A stretch of DNA of 64,000 nucleotides from positions 372,001 through 436,000 of the forward strand of contig NADL03000017.1 in assembly GCA_002205965.3 (NCBI GenBank), written 5' to 3'. Positions within the stretch are counted from its first letter, which is position 1, and each line of letters begins with the position of its first letter. Positions 13,391-26,640 of the stretch are shown piece after piece. This DNA is from Kappaphycus alvarezii. Lineage: Eukaryota; Rhodophyta; Florideophyceae; Gigartinales; Solieriaceae. Position numbers and translations under genes: made by a program. The notes below the pieces were generated by a model. The model had not been told where the DNA came from. It made no database searches and saw only the letters and a list, made by a program, of their open reading frames with translations.

Positions 13391-13798
13391 TTAGATTCCT
13401 CTCTTTTCGTCTTTTCGGTTGTCGCGGATTGTTCCGTTCAACGAACGAGTCCCTCTCTTTTTTATTTGTAAAAGACCCTGGTATAGATATCCCATTGCGC
13501 TCCACTCAATACAATATAGATCGGTATTTCGCATATCACCGCTATCAAATTCGTCTTGTAGCCGCTTATACCGATCTCGCAACGACTTACATGTGACCTT
13601 CTGAGACATTTGAGATTCATTGTTTACTTTCACAGCTACATTTTAGATTTTTTGCTTCACTTTGCTGTATTCAGCCACATTTGCGAGTAACGCTGAAACA
13701 TCGCGCACGATAATCAAGTCTTTTACTGATGAAAAATTTCCTCGTTTCCTTTGTATGGTGTCCTTGCTAGAAGTTTCAGTAACGATAACAACTGCCAT
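13391..13798 (-). pseudogene. Myb/SANT-like DNA-binding protein, broken
   Basis: From an ATG at 13,798 the minus strand reads MAVVIVTETSSKDTIQRKRG, then NFSSVKDLIIVRDVSALLA. After one in-frame stop (13,643-13,645) the same frame continues VAVKVNNESQMSQKV, TCKSLRDRYKRLQDEFDSGD and IEWSAMGYLYQGLLQIKK to 13,391. The spacing of the hydrophobic/Trp positions and the RDRYKRLxxxF...GD block with a following acidic/Gly-Ile-Glu segment are typical of the Myb/SANT-like proteins that are expanded in protists. Many of these derive from transposon accessory genes. Only one stop interrupts about 135 codons in very AT-rich surroundings, so it is either recently lost or an assembly error. The neighbours are only mobile-element debris. 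Confidence 0.5.
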
Positions 13799-13871
13799 GG
13801 TTTTTAGTTGGATTTTAGGATGCTATTAGGCCTTTTTTTGATCGCCAAATTGCAGAGAACCAGAGCTGTTT

Positions 13872-13897
13872 TGCTACCGCATTAAGGTGCGGTAGCA
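13872..13897. repeat. Perfect short hairpin (10-bp stem)
   Basis: TGCTACCGCA and TGCGGTAGCA form a perfect 10-bp inverted repeat around a 6-base loop (TTAAGG). It lies just upstream, in minus-strand terms, of the broken Myb/SANT-like gene. Function unknown; it could be an element end or a terminator-like structure. Confidence 0.5.
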
Positions 13898-15180
13898 CGA
13901 TGAATAAATATGAAGATGGGTTCAAGGAGAGGTTGCTCTGGGTTTTCTCTTCGAGGGACTCTTACTGAATTGAATCGCGTTGATTTTTTCTCGTTCCAAG
14001 TGAAATGGTTCGAATCCAAGCTAACAGGCAGATGTCCTGAAATGCATTGCCGAAAGTTCGTGACCATCTGCGCACTTTCAAGCGCACTCACCCCAATTTT
14101 TTGTATAAAAGCAGAAAACACTGCAAGGCTGTAATAAATTGTCTGATATTTCACACATAATCTGATCACGGAAAGAGACTCAAGCTCACTAATGTTGCAC
14201 GCTAAATTCATGCAAGGACAAAAATGTGCTTGGGGATGGCTTATCAGATACAGTGGAAGTACTGTACTGTGCAGTGGAGCAAAAAGTGTAAGAGTTTTCC
14301 ATTCTTAATACTTGTTCATGCAATATCAATTATTACAAAGGCCATTTCTATACATAACTGATATACTGAAACCAATTGAAAAACTCATCTGAAAAAACAC
14401 CGATTTGCTCTCGATTTCTTCAAAAAACTGTGACTAGTTTTTTACTAAACGTAGGTATTTTATCTTTCGGCGGGAATACTGGGTAGAATCAAGCATAATG
14501 TCTGCGAAACATATCAAAACTACACTTAATCAGTGTAAGGTCAGGTCAGAAACTAATTAAGGCAGTACAAGAAGCACCGTAATACCTCGCGAAAGCCATT
14601 TGATAGATCGAAAAAGCGCAAGTACTGGCTTTTAGCAAGACTACATCCCCGCGGTGAAATATTAGGGACGTCTCAACCGTTCTCTTCATATCTTCATTCT
14701 TTTTTCGAAGGATACGAAACGTTTTGAACAAGAAATACCGAGTGGCCTAAAATGAATGATGTAACCATGTACAGTCTCATTCGGGAAGCAAACAAGGTGT
14801 GACCGGTCGGCGAATGACGGTTGGTGTTCGATACCTCTTTTCGAGGTGCTTTACTAAATCAACCAGATGTTGGTTTAAGTAGTCGACTTCAGTCCTCGGG
14901 ACGCCCGAGTCGTGCTATCGACAGTAACTGCGGCGGTGTTGTGTCCACTATGTTGACAGTACAGCACACTACGGATCCGGAGACCTGATCCTAAGTTGAT
15001 CCCAAATTAATCTAATTGATTAACACTGTACCTTGGCACTGTATAGTATCGTACACGTGCTACAAAAGGGCTTAAGTGGTTTTTGCCAGCTTGTTCGATT
15101 TCTGTAGTGAAATACTAAACCAGCCAGGGCTTTAAAGATTCCATCCTTTACATATCAATTTAGGTATAAGAAAATATATC
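13898..15180. other. AT-rich spacer with a short GC-richer patch
   Basis: No gene is supported. A GC-richer patch at about 14,790-14,970 with several short inverted repeats may be an old element end. A short palindromic TACTGTGCAG run sits near 14,260. Confidence 0.3.
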
Positions 15181-15740
15181 TTAATACGGCGATTAAGATG
15201 CATCAACCGGAGAAACGAGTGGACAGAGCTACCGAGCTTGGAACCTGGCGACAGCATAAGTGGGAAAAGGTCAAATGGTCAGATGAGAAAAAAATAAAAT
15301 TCGGCGAACAAGACGGGGTGACATGCAAATGGCATGATTTGCAAGCAAAAACGCAATAGTTCTCTGAGCGTGACAACAGCTGTGAACTTTTGATGATTTG
15401 GACAAAATTTAAAGGAAGTTAGAGGAGTAATATTGCATTTTTTGCACGGAAAATAGGACGAGAAAAGATAACTAATGCACTAATTTCTCCCATCTGTTAA
15501 CAATGTCCTGCATAATCCTTTTATTTTATCCAGTACGGCCCAACTTATCATAGATTGATTACTAAAAGAAACTCGATGCTTAAGCAATGAATTAGGAAAA
15601 TGGAGTGGCAAGCCTTCTCGCATTACCTCTATCCAATAGGAAATCTATCGGATATCATTGTCAGGGGTTTTTATCTTGGTCATCTGATGTTTTTGGGTAT
15701 TAAAAGTATGAAAAGCGCAATTACGGAAGCCTAGAACATG
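15180..15740 (+). pseudogene. Tc1/mariner transposase, catalytic half, decayed
   Basis: The plus strand reads HKWEKVKWSDEKKIKFGEQD (Asp codon at 15,282-15,284), then GVTCKWHDLQ and SERDNSCELLMIW, and further on MEWQAFSHYLYPIGNLSDII followed by KSMKSAITEA. This is the pattern of the Tc1/mariner DDE catalytic region: WSDEKKF...DGP.G..YWHDLR, the VMVWG block, and DWPAYSPDLNPIENLW...L.NAI.EAW. Several in-frame stops lie between the blocks and the acidic residues of the second and third motifs are lost, so it is inactive. Neither the N-terminal HTH nor the terminal inverted repeats were found next to it. A plain DNA transposon remnant with decay biased towards AT. Confidence 0.7.
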
Positions 15741-18700
15741 TTTTACCGCAGATGTACTTCAAATATTGTCAAAATATATGCAAAAGAGTTACACTGAAGT
15801 TTTAAAATACAAGGTACGGAAATAGAACACTCGAGAGGAAAAGCTAGCGGCTGCACTGTATTCAATGGAAAAGAGGTTTTAGTAGATTGAGGTGAAAATG
15901 TAAAATTCTGCATTATTGTAAGATTGAAAATCAGATTTCCTGAGAGCCTCTCATCCATGTGCAAAGCGATTCTCGTCATAGAGTCAATCTTATAGAAAGG
16001 ATATGAGAACATCTGTTGTACGGAGGATTGGCTGTTACTCTGTGTCTAAAAGTATGAAATAACTAAACTCTTTAGCGCTACTGTCAAATTTGGCCTGAAA
16101 ATATTAGAGGAAAGCAAGGTTTGAAATTTCTATTATTTCTATGGTTTGAATGAAAATTCAACGGATTCATAAAGTTAGCATCGATTGCAGTACACCGACC
16201 TCTTTAAATACCTTATCTATGATGCCTAAATCATAAACCGACAACCAATGTTTTCTAAATAATCTTTATTTCAGTCTGAATGAAGCATGTAAATGAGGGA
16301 GTGCTTCCTTACCCAAGGATATGCGTAAATTAATAAAATTCATTGTACATGAATCGAAATGTATAATGCATATCTGCCTCGTCCGTGTTTCAGTTCCATT
16401 TTAGGGAAATACATCCTAAAGGGGAAATTGGACCACTTTTAGTTTGTTTAACCCCACATACTGCGTAGGATAGAGTTAGAGGAATTAGAAAAGGAAAATG
16501 CATTGTGTGTGTCCAAAAATGTCTTGGACCTTGGTTGACTCCATAGTTTACATGTTATAGATTCTTACAGGCTCTGGATAAGTGCAGAATCGATAGATCA
16601 CCAAGTATGACACCAAAGTTCCAAAATGGTCATAATTAATAACAAGGGACAAGGGGCTATGCATCTGAAATGAATATGAAGAAACCAAATGTGTTGACTA
16701 TAAAGTCTATCAAGCCAAATATTTGAAACTAAGCAGTAATTTATTCAGAGAAGGCTATCGGTGTGACTTTAAGGGATAAATACTATGGTGATCCACATAT
16801 TATCTAAGCAAAAAATTTTATAATATTTTCACTAGAGGATTGGAATGGGTCATTCGTTTGATGAAAAAAAATCAATTTACATGTTTGTAATGATTCCCAG
16901 TAGTATAGAAATGATTCTGATGCAAGGGAAATCTTGAATAGTCAAAATTACCAGGAAAACTCACTGATGATTTGGTAACTCTTATTGTACTTTGAGATGA
17001 ACAAATTATTTATCATGAATAGTAACCGAAAATATGCTGCCTACTGAAGCCTGCAACAGGAGAAAAAACTTCCTTTCACTAATGTAATACATAAATTAAG
17101 GGTGATATGTCGGAACCGTAGTTCTGCTAAGGCATCTCAATTTTATCGGGCTGTCAAAAAGTTTATTTTCTTGTCAGAATGAAAGATAATTGCTTTACTG
17201 AAAGAACAGACAATTGAAAAATTCGACCGTAATTTAATTTGTTCTTGGTCCCCAGAAATAGTATTAAGGAATTTGAAACTCTCAGAAAGGCTAGTGACAC
17301 GAAGTATTCGGAGATAGAGGGATATTTTGTCAGCATATAACCAAGTAGTTGGGTTTCAAAAATAATTTGTGACTTAAACATTGGACTGACACCAGTAGGG
17401 AGAAAGTATTCATTTTAAGGGAATTATTTGTGTCCTCTATGTTGATAAGTGCTAGGGTGATCATGTTATTTTTGATCGAGATACAGGTGTAGCCCAATCG
17501 GTGCAATAGAACATCCATCAAGCAGCCAATTACATATTTTTACCAGACCGGGCAAGACTGAGCAGTTCAGAAAAAATCAGATCATCTAGGGCATCTTAAA
17601 TCCCTTTACCTCATGGAACATAAATAATGAAATTTGGATACTTAAATCATACTTGAAAGCGTATATTTGAGGATTTAAGCCGGAAGTTGAGAGGGATCTT
17701 AAAACTGGATGAATAAATAAATCATTTCAAAAGCTCAAGTAAGTTTTTGGTGATATCTCGCACATAAAATATCTACTTTTCATATTCCTTTCTTTCATTA
17801 TTCATTTAAGTTCTAACTGTGGTAATCCACAAATTTTCATCTTTATTTCCAGTTCGTTTATGCTCTTCAATAGGTCAAAATTTAACTCTGAACTACTGTT
17901 TCCCTCTTCGCATGTATTCAAGAAGGTCAACTAGAAGTTTGGTCCAATGGATGGAAATTGGTGGTTCATGAGAAAGGAATAAATAGAACCGTTAGATGGC
18001 CTATGAAGGGTTACATTTAAGTGGCCACTAGCATTCTCCTCTTGCATACAATGAATTTTGAACAGAAAATTACCTACCATTTGGCTTCTAATACATCGTC
18101 AAGATCAAAGTGAGGTACTTTATCGGGTAAACACTTGCTATTTTCCCCCTAATTAGCTGGGGAAATATGTGGTGTGTCCAGTTTCCATGTAGATGGCCCA
18201 AGGAAGGACTAAGATATGCCTGAAGCTGCGCTAGCTTTTTGAGTCATACTCCTGCTAATACCATGGATAATTAATTTTCCCCTTAGCACTATTCGTTAAG
18301 TTCAGTGGACTTGCGTAAACCGCAGTACGTCTATGGCTTTAATGACCATTTATATATCAGAAAGAAAAGAATTGGCACAATTATCATCTAAAAAACGTAG
18401 CCTTAACCGCAGATCGTAAATATTGGATAATATACGTATTTAATAGTTTAATTCCAGAAAGTAACATTTTAAAATTATGAAAAAAGAGTTTTGAAGTACG
18501 CGCGGACTTCTTGTATATTTATGGTGATTTTTTTCAAGTGATGGCTTTAAAGGTTTGCATACGATGATTTGAGGTTACTGCACCCTAAAACCCGTTTTCT
18601 ATAAATTAATGTCCATGGTATATTATTTAAAATTTTAAATATATTCTTCTGTACATATCTGTAGAAATACGCAAGAGTCTAGACAGTAATTTATCTATTT

Positions 18701-19160
18701 TTTGTGAGTCTGTTTAACGCTGCAATAATTAAGCTTTCAGCTGCGTATCATACTTCAGAGCAAAACAATATTTTAAAGAGACACCGAAAATTTTTCCGGC
18801 TATTAAGATCAAAATGGGGTGTATTTTAGAGCATTTTACTAACTTCCCTGTCCTTTATTCTGAAGGAATGAGAATTTTTGCTATATCTAGAGTATTTTTT
18901 CCATTTACCTTCTATTTTTCAGTGTATTTCCCACCGTTTCATTACATAGGATCATATGCCACTCATTGAACGAATTCTGTGCCTCCACAGGAACAAACAC
19001 AAACAATATCAACTTCGAAAAATAAAACTGAAAAAATAAAAATAAACTTTCTGAGAACATACATAATACTCTATCACATGGATGCTATGGTAAGACAGAT
19101 GAGAACAGAACCTATAAAAACCCAGCGCAAATAACAATAACTTCTTCAAAAGGACGGCCT
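15741..19160. other. AT-rich desert
   Basis: There are no open frames over about 90 codons and no family resemblance, RNA gene or tandem array that I can support. The composition matches the decayed elements on both sides, so it is probably older element sequence beyond recognition. Confidence 0.35.
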
Positions 19161-19163
19161 TTG

Positions 19164-19211
19164 TGCATACGGTGTGGTGACTATGGTCACCATTTCGAAA
19201 AGGATTGGTGT
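19164..19211 (+). mobile_element. Possible gag zinc-knuckle trace
   Basis: A plus-strand frame reads CIRCGDYGHHFEKDWC, with Cys and His spaced much like a retroelement CCHC knuckle (C-x2-C-x4-H, then a longer spacing to the last Cys). It follows a basic stretch, as in gag proteins. It is only a short trace in decayed DNA, and chance cannot be excluded. Confidence 0.3.
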
Positions 19212-19214
19212 TCA

Positions 19215-21150
19215 TGAATTCCATCCTACAGAAAATGACCTAGAACGTTGAGGAAAAGGATGTAATGGGGTAAAGAGACAATTTTTTTGTGGGACAAGTA
19301 CCCGTCCATTGGACACGAATATTATTTACGCCCGGTGAAGTTAACTATCTCTTTATAGTAGACAAAGATGACATAAACGTATCACGTGGAAAATTTTAAA
19401 AAATCTCCAAAATATGGCAGTTCGTTGTCCAGAAACCGAAAAGTATATAAAATGGAGATAGATTGTACATTGGACCAATAAAACCAAACCGGAAGGATAA
19501 ACCCGCAGATTCAGCGAGTATAATCAATAGAGCAGAATGATATCCGGGCCCAAACCCAATAACATTCAAGTGGAGCTGGAATTTTTTATACCTCGCAGAT
19601 GTCAAGGTGAAGTGCGAGAGTTCTGGCGCCGTTCACGACGTTATCAAAAATGTCCTTTTACAAGTTCGACCAGACCAATAATTTATATGCGACAAATTGA
19701 CTCGAATTACATACTGATTAACTCCATTCTTTCCGCCACTTGAGCTTCCCTTACTTATTTTAACTCACCGCTGGATACGTATAGACACATAAAATCCAAG
19801 TTAATTATGATCAACTCTTCCTGGGCAATTTATGAGAGCAAAAACTTATAATCGTCTAGGCATTTGCTCATTAGTCCTAAGTGGGAGGCTGTACAGCGAC
19901 TTTTACTGAACAGAGCTGACCATACTCCAGTTCTAACTCTTTAAAGGCACCCTATAGGCTATTATTCGAAATGGAAACCGGAGAAAGTCCAAAGGTCTAC
20001 ATTTTTATTGAATGTCACTCCTAATTTTTTTTCGATTTCGATGCACTACAGCCCTGTGATGTACCAGAAAATTGACCTCGGAACACCCCTAACAGATTCC
20101 TCTAGTTCTTATCCAGCGTCTGGATAGCATCTCTAAACGTAAATGGTGCAAACATTTTTGGCAAATTTAAACTCTCTTTTTATCGAAATATAAGACAGAA
20201 AAACGTTGTAAGAGTTGACTGCGAGATGATCGTTACTTCCCTCGTGACTTTTCATCTTCGAGAATAGACTCAAAACACAAAATATCATCAGAAAATCTGC
20301 AAAAAGATACAGATCGAAGCAGCCGCTATCCATCTATATCTTAGCCTTCTACGTTTGCGGCCTGTGTCCAATTTCATCCTCAAATCCAGCGATAGTAAAT
20401 GAGCTCCCCGTGAAAACTGGAAAAATATTTTTACAAGTATTGGAAAATTATTTAATTGGTTCTATATCGAATACAGTGATGAAATATTGTGGAAAAATTT
20501 TTTATCAGAGGCTAACAGTTTTTGTATATTGTGAATCATCGAAAATAATTTTATCTACTTTCACTGTCCGATGTTTTCTACTGTATTACACGTGAAGCAA
20601 TTTTTATATCTGTCAGATGGTTTTTAAATTCTACAGTTATAATTAATGGAATTATGTTGCCAGCAAATTATTTGGAATAATGCTCACCTGGAGAATAATT
20701 CTGTTTTTATTATTGAGCATGAATGAGGTCTACACAAATTTTTATACTGTTAGAATCATCTTGTAGCTTTTCTACTCTGATCTGCAGTATAAATAGCCTT
20801 TTGCTGTTAGAAAAATTTATAAAGCCTCGGGCCATCGAATTATCCCCGTCGATCTATAAATATTGGTTTACTTTTATTATTATTCTCAGTCCTATTCAGG
20901 TAATTTATTATTCATTTATTTGGAAACCTATTTTGGATCTACGCATTTCATTTAATGTTTAAACTCCCCGGATATTACGAAGTTTAGGTAGCGTCTTCTT
21001 CCATCATTTGTTTAACTACTACGGCAGCTTCTATTCCCTTAAGAAAAAAAATGAGTTTATAATTATCACAGATCAAACGCCTCGACGCCAAGAAAAGGGC
21101 GTTTGATTTTTATAATTGCGAATCGCTTTAAGAGCATATTAAAATTACGC
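19215..21150. other. AT-rich desert
   Basis: No supported gene, repeat or RNA. Short open frames here have random-looking composition. Confidence 0.3.
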
Positions 21151-21330
21151 ACTGAAGGTCTACCTCCCACTAAAGCCATGATGAGGTGGCTCTCAAGTTG
21201 TTTGACAGTCTCCCGGACCGCATCAACACCCTATTGGCATTATCTTTTCTGAAGCCTTCTACCGATGCTTGCATTTAAAAAACTTCCAACTGTCTTCGAA
21301 ATTTCTTTATCGCAATAATTGTCCTTTGTA
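21150..21330 (+). mobile_element. Possible copia-type gag trace
   Basis: The plus strand reads HDEVALKLFDSLPDRINTLL from 21,177, which resembles the conserved LL.SLP..... segment of copia-type (UBN2-like) gag proteins. It is isolated in decayed AT-rich DNA with no recognisable flanking parts. Confidence 0.35.
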
Positions 21331-24300
21331 ATTAAAAAGGCTTTCTATATACGGGCGGGATAACATTATCCTTATCGATACAGGAGTGGATGGATCTGAT
21401 GCAGTGCTCTTTAATCTGTATTATTTCTAATAGATGAGGAGAACTTCCCCACATTTGACCCAGCCATCAAAAATAACAGCTCCAAATACTTATGAATCTA
21501 ACTAGAACCCTAATACCCGCAGTGAGGCAGTCTTTAGAGTCGTTAAAAAATAGAAAGCTCCTCAATATCCTATAAACCATCCCTGTATACCCACCTGTCT
21601 TCATTCCCTTTCTTACCTGGCCCAGCAATCCTGGATTCCTTTCTACTGGACCGCTAACATTTTTGCATGTGCCTCATTGGATTCAATTCCACTGCTGCAA
21701 GCTTCACTCGTGAAAAATAACAGATTCTTAGGGACTTACCTACAAGCATCAGAGCCTTTCGGGCGTCTTTATTGTAAAATATAGTTATTTGTATGCTTAA
21801 AAATTATACAGCAAGAACTAATTCGGCGTTATTAGTGGAGCGGCCTCCGAAAGATCACGGCTAAAGGTCTCGCCGAACCGTCTTCACCTACTATATGCTT
21901 TCTGCAAGCCAACTCAGTTCCCTACAGTAGTAATTAACAGAAAAAAACTCATATACATCCGCACAGACTGACACGCACACAAGTTACCCAAGAAATACGT
22001 CACAAAGTCGAAACCAATCATCCGTTGTTCCGCCGGTACCCAAGCCTTTAGTAAAATTGTCCTTCAGGTTACATATCCGTACACAACCCTACCTAAAGTT
22101 CTCTCTCAACCGATGTTCCTACTGTTAGTCGTAAACAAATATGAAGCGCCAATAGAAACCGAGTTCCCACGACAGGTGTTTCGTAGTTTTGAAATGACTT
22201 ATTCTTCCAAAAGATTCTATCGCTTTAAACTTTTACTATATTTGAGAGCTGTAAAACTCTACGGAGTAACACTTAATCACAGCGGCCATCTAACTAGCCT
22301 CAATTTTTTCTCTTAGCGCCGATATTCTATCAACTACTTCAAATATACTTCCAATCCCTTACCGGACACCACATCAAGTTATACAGTTAACCAAAACCTC
22401 TCCGACCTCCGAATAAACTAAACTGTATCTATCTATCTATGTTAGTAACAGCATAAATCTGACTTCTTATGAAAAAAATTAGTAAATTCCGAAAAATGCT
22501 TCTGAAATTTTTCATACGCAATGTAATATAAGTAAGTTACTTCTCAACAGAGCTTTATTTCCAGTAGCAACGTCCGTGCGGGCAAAAAGTATTTCAGCGG
22601 GAATCAGAAATTTTGGGGATAAAGTAGATGTTCTGTACACCAAGTTATATGTTACTGTACACCAACCCATTTTACAGAAGAACACTATATTAACTCAGTT
22701 GAGTATCCATTATTTTTATCTATGTTTTCAATTTTTGCTCTAAGATCGCGATTATACTACCTTCACATATATAACACATCTGTAGCTTTTCCCACTCCTC
22801 ATTACGTCTTACCTGCCGAATGTGAAGTTGAACAATCAGGCGCGCTCGATCACATTTGGCAGATTTGCTACATGACACAAGATTCGATTTTACATCCCAA
22901 AACTTGACATTCATGAGAATGAAACCAATTTTTGATAGAGCAATTCACTACAGTCGGAAAGAAGGATAAAAGAAGTCCGTAAACGAATTTGGGGCTGAAT
23001 TTAGAATACACGTATGACTGAACATTTCTGATATTTAAACCGTATCCACGAAGATCTTCACAATGCGGCATTGTGATAAGATGTATAAAATTACAATCAA
23101 AACAGCTGATGCAATGATAAGCACAAAAACTCTGATTTTGGTAAAATGAGGAACGATATATGAATGAAATTTGAATGAGAAAGTTTATTTGGTTTGCATA
23201 GTAAGTTGTATTAGTTCAATTCTAATAATGTATATATTTTAATATCAAGAAAAACTTTCAATGTTGCGCTAATCTGTCCTTGAAACATTAAGGATAAGAA
23301 AAGTGCCCTTAGTTAGCAGTAATTTTTTAATAAAAGATAACGAGACAAAAGAAAAGTTATATGCACCTTCAAATGACACAAATCTTCGAGCTAGCAACCG
23401 ACACCATAGATAGAAACTAATCTTTTCAATTCCTGCTTTGGAATGATTTATCTATACGTTGCTATGTATTTTCATAAAATAGCGCCGACGCAGCTGGACG
23501 GATTCTGATGCACAAGGAAACACAACATATTACACATTTGACATATCTCTGCCGCAAAGTTCAGCGCTCAGTTAGTGAAACACCCAAAAAGCAGTACAAA
23601 TCTATCTTCTGCTCTTCCTTATTCCTTTGTTAAACAACGTGTTTCCTCTGAAATGCCGTATGAACCGGTTAGAGGGAGGATCATACTGGAATAGATATTA
23701 GTATTATTCTCCCTATTTGAAGTAACTAAAACCGGACCTTTTTTGTCTATATCGAACTTCGACCAAAAAATTCCAGAAGGTTCAATTTAAAATTACTGTT
23801 TAAATGTTTCAATAAGTACTTATTTGCCGGATATTGGTGTTAAGTTGCACTTGCTTATTTATACTATCGTTTTGGCTTTTATTAATTCCAAATTTTGGAA
23901 AATAAACTGCATACAGGCCCAAACCTAATTTTTTACGAAGTATTATGACTTTAATGGATTATTACTTATTATTCGTTCTTTTAAGACTGGCAAGTACATG
24001 AGCATCCAATGTATCTAGCACAATCTTATTATCTTCTCAGTGAATTTTATGGCAATATATTCAAGTAATCTAGCAAATAAATTGACCAATAACTCAAATG
24101 AAGTGACTAATTCGTGCCAGCTCTTCCAAAGGAAAGTGGCCTGTAGTAGAATCCAAAGCATGTACTAATATCTCCATGTTGCTAATTTAACACATATGTT
24201 CAATTTTAGCGCTTCCCATAATCTAATAGGTCAATGATTTAATTCGTTCGGGTTTGAGGGCAAATTTTTCCTTCTGTGGTTCCTTCGTTTTCATTTGATT

Positions 24301-25039
24301 GAAGAATAATTATTCGTACGTCTATCTTCAAGTGACCTTAAAATGCAACCAGTGGATTAGCACTTAGATATTATGTTCCTTTTATGGTTGAAATGAGAAT
24401 ATGGAATCATATGGAGAAGTTACGGAAGATGGGAAGGAAAAAGTGAAATACTGATTCACTTACTGATTCTGATGTCTCTGTTGCTCGAAACTTGCAGTAA
24501 ATATAATTTTGGATTGTTTCAAAAACTTCAAAAACGGTAACATCCTTTCTATCACTTGACATCATGGTGCTAAGAGTCAGGCGATATTAATTATCGAGAT
24601 AAACGAGTAGACTTATGATTTTATGTATTATTTTGGAGGTCTTAACAGGGTCAAGGCCTTTGATTATTCCCACGATTTTTAATGATATATAGTTACGATT
24701 TAATAGTAGAGAAAAAACTATTCGCTATCACCCATAATGTGGGACTTTACAGTCGCTTTGAATCACAGGGATAAGAAGGATTTCACCGATATGTCTGTGT
24801 GGTAGGTTTTGCTTCTGCTTACGTTTGAGAAACAAACCCAGGTATGGGTAGTGACCAATGCCTTACATAGCCCTTCGGATAGCTATAAAACAATAGATAT
24901 AGTAGGTGATAGCCACTATATATATCACCAGGCGCACAATACAGTAGTATTGCCACCTAGCAATCTAGGGAACAGGACATTGAATTTACCAACTCAGATC
25001 AGTCGTGGCTTTTGATTGACCATGATATTTTACACAGTA
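21331..25039. other. AT-rich desert
   Basis: No gene is supported. A short (ATCT)n run lies near 22,425-22,440. Nothing else stands out. Confidence 0.3.
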
Positions 25040-25044
25040 TGCAC

Positions 25045-25559
25045 TTTACAAGATACCTTATTATTGGGCCAAAACTGTCGGATATTGGTTTTGGCCCAAT
25101 TAAATTCTAACGCGATGAATTATTACAAAATGTAATGAATACCGTGCATCCTGATTACCGTATCTTGAAAGTAACCGTTTTTAATTACATGGATTTTACA
25201 GTAATCGAAATTAAAATATTGCCTCAACAGTTACTTGGGGGCGATGTCCCAAAAAATTAAGCACATATAGATACTGCACTCTATAAAAACAGCCCACGAG
25301 ACAGATTTGCGCATGAGAGCTAATACTAGGTAGTATTTGCGGCCTTCATCGCTTATGTTTTGGGTATGCGGATAACTCATTATACCAAAAACCAGATAGC
25401 TCCAAGTAATAAACCACAATATTTGTCAATCCACCTACCTTTTCCCTCTCAAAAATGTCAGCCAATGTCAAACTCCTCTTAAATGATTTGCATATGTAGA
25501 ATTTGCGCGCAAAGACCTCCACTCCTACTCCTTTTCCCCCTTTTGTGAAAATTGGTACA
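25045..25559 (+). repeat. 516-bp dispersed repeat, copy 1
   Basis: This segment is nearly identical to 36,470-36,985 in the same orientation, with only scattered single differences; a 189-bp open stretch inside is the same in both. Near its start it has a perfect 13-bp hairpin (stem 25,063-25,075 with 25,088-25,100, loop 12 bases) and a wider CAAGATAC/GTATCTTG inverted pair. Both copies are preceded by TGC and end at GGTAC. No reliable coding frame is present. A young non-autonomous element, or LTRs of one element, are both possible. Confidence 0.75.
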
Positions 25560-25754
25560 TTTTTTTTGGTTACTGGGTGAAATACTAAATGTCACACCAA
25601 ATGTCACTTTTGTCAGTGCGGCAGGCCCGAATTTTGGTGGCGCAGACAGCAAGCGCTCAGATGACAGCTAAAGCGTGTATTTTCCCCACCCAAACGCGGC
25701 CTAGCACTTGTCATCTGGAAGAAAAAAAAGACTACTGACACTACATATTTACGG

Positions 25755-25980
25755 TACCAGTTGGTTGGAGACGATAGATAAAGGCGGTACGGATGAAGAG
25801 GGCTGGGCACATGAAAATAGGGACACATGTCAACTTGCGAGTCAAAATGGAACCGGAGAGTAAGAAGTAAATAGCGATTCGATAAATTCCAAATTACAAT
25901 AAAGGTTGGAAAATTGGCTAGAGTAATTTTTCATATTTCACCTGCCACATGAATCGAACAGCAAAAGGGATCTCAAGCAG
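25755..25980. repeat. Diverged duplicate block, copy 1
   Basis: This block aligns with 26,428-26,640 in the same orientation, sharing TTGGTTG, GATGAAGAGGGCTGG, ATTCGAT, AAATTCCAAATTA-like and AATAAAGG stretches with many differences between. Copy 2 abuts the 3' end of the minus-strand copia coding region, so these may be old LTR fragments of that family. Confidence 0.5.
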
Positions 25981-26427
25981 GGTGCAATATGACAGGAGTA
26001 CAGTCCATATTTTCGAGCTCTCCATCGATGTAGGCATACGGCGGCTTGTGATGTTTTCTTTTATCACCTTTTGTCTAGATTGAAACAGATTCCGGAATAG
26101 GAGTACTCTGGGTACAACGCCGCCGACCGGCGTGTGAATTGTGCACCTGACGTCCAGATTTTCCTGGGAATACGTCCCCCTTTGGTTTCTGTTTCTTTGG
26201 TTCTTTTTGTTCTTGCCTTGCCGCCACCTCTGACGCAACGGCAATCCCTGACTATTCTTTATATGTTTTCCTATGTAGTGCCCTTGCCAAATTCATCGAG
26301 GCGCAAAATAAAAAACTACTAAAAACAAACACACTAAGAGATGACGTCGCGAGCGACAAGTGTACTGTATGATATACTATGGCGTCGTTAAAACTAATTT
26401 CGATATTACCTGTCACAAATATACCCG

Positions 26428-26640
26428 GCATCGGTTGGTTGACAACGAGGCGATAGAGGCAGGTGTGGATGAAGAGGGCTGGTCACCTAAAAACGGGCTA
26501 AGTGTTTAGTACGTGAATCCAAAAAGGCCAGAGGAGTGAGAAGGAAATTACAATTCGATTAATTCTAAATTAAAATAAAGGGTGGACAGTTTTCTCGAGT
26601 GGTTTTTCCTATTCCACGTTGCATAAGAATGAACTACTGG
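26428..26640. repeat. Diverged duplicate block, copy 2 (possible copia 3' LTR piece)
   Basis: It aligns with 25,755-25,980 as described there. It lies directly downstream, in minus-strand terms, of the RNase H end of the copia fossil at 26.6-30.1 kb, which is where a 3' LTR belongs. Confidence 0.45.

Noticed and set aside
25231-25419. 62-codon frame identical in the two 516-bp repeat copies, as a conserved gene
   Set aside because: Identity extends evenly over the whole repeat including non-open parts, so it reflects recent copying rather than protein conservation.
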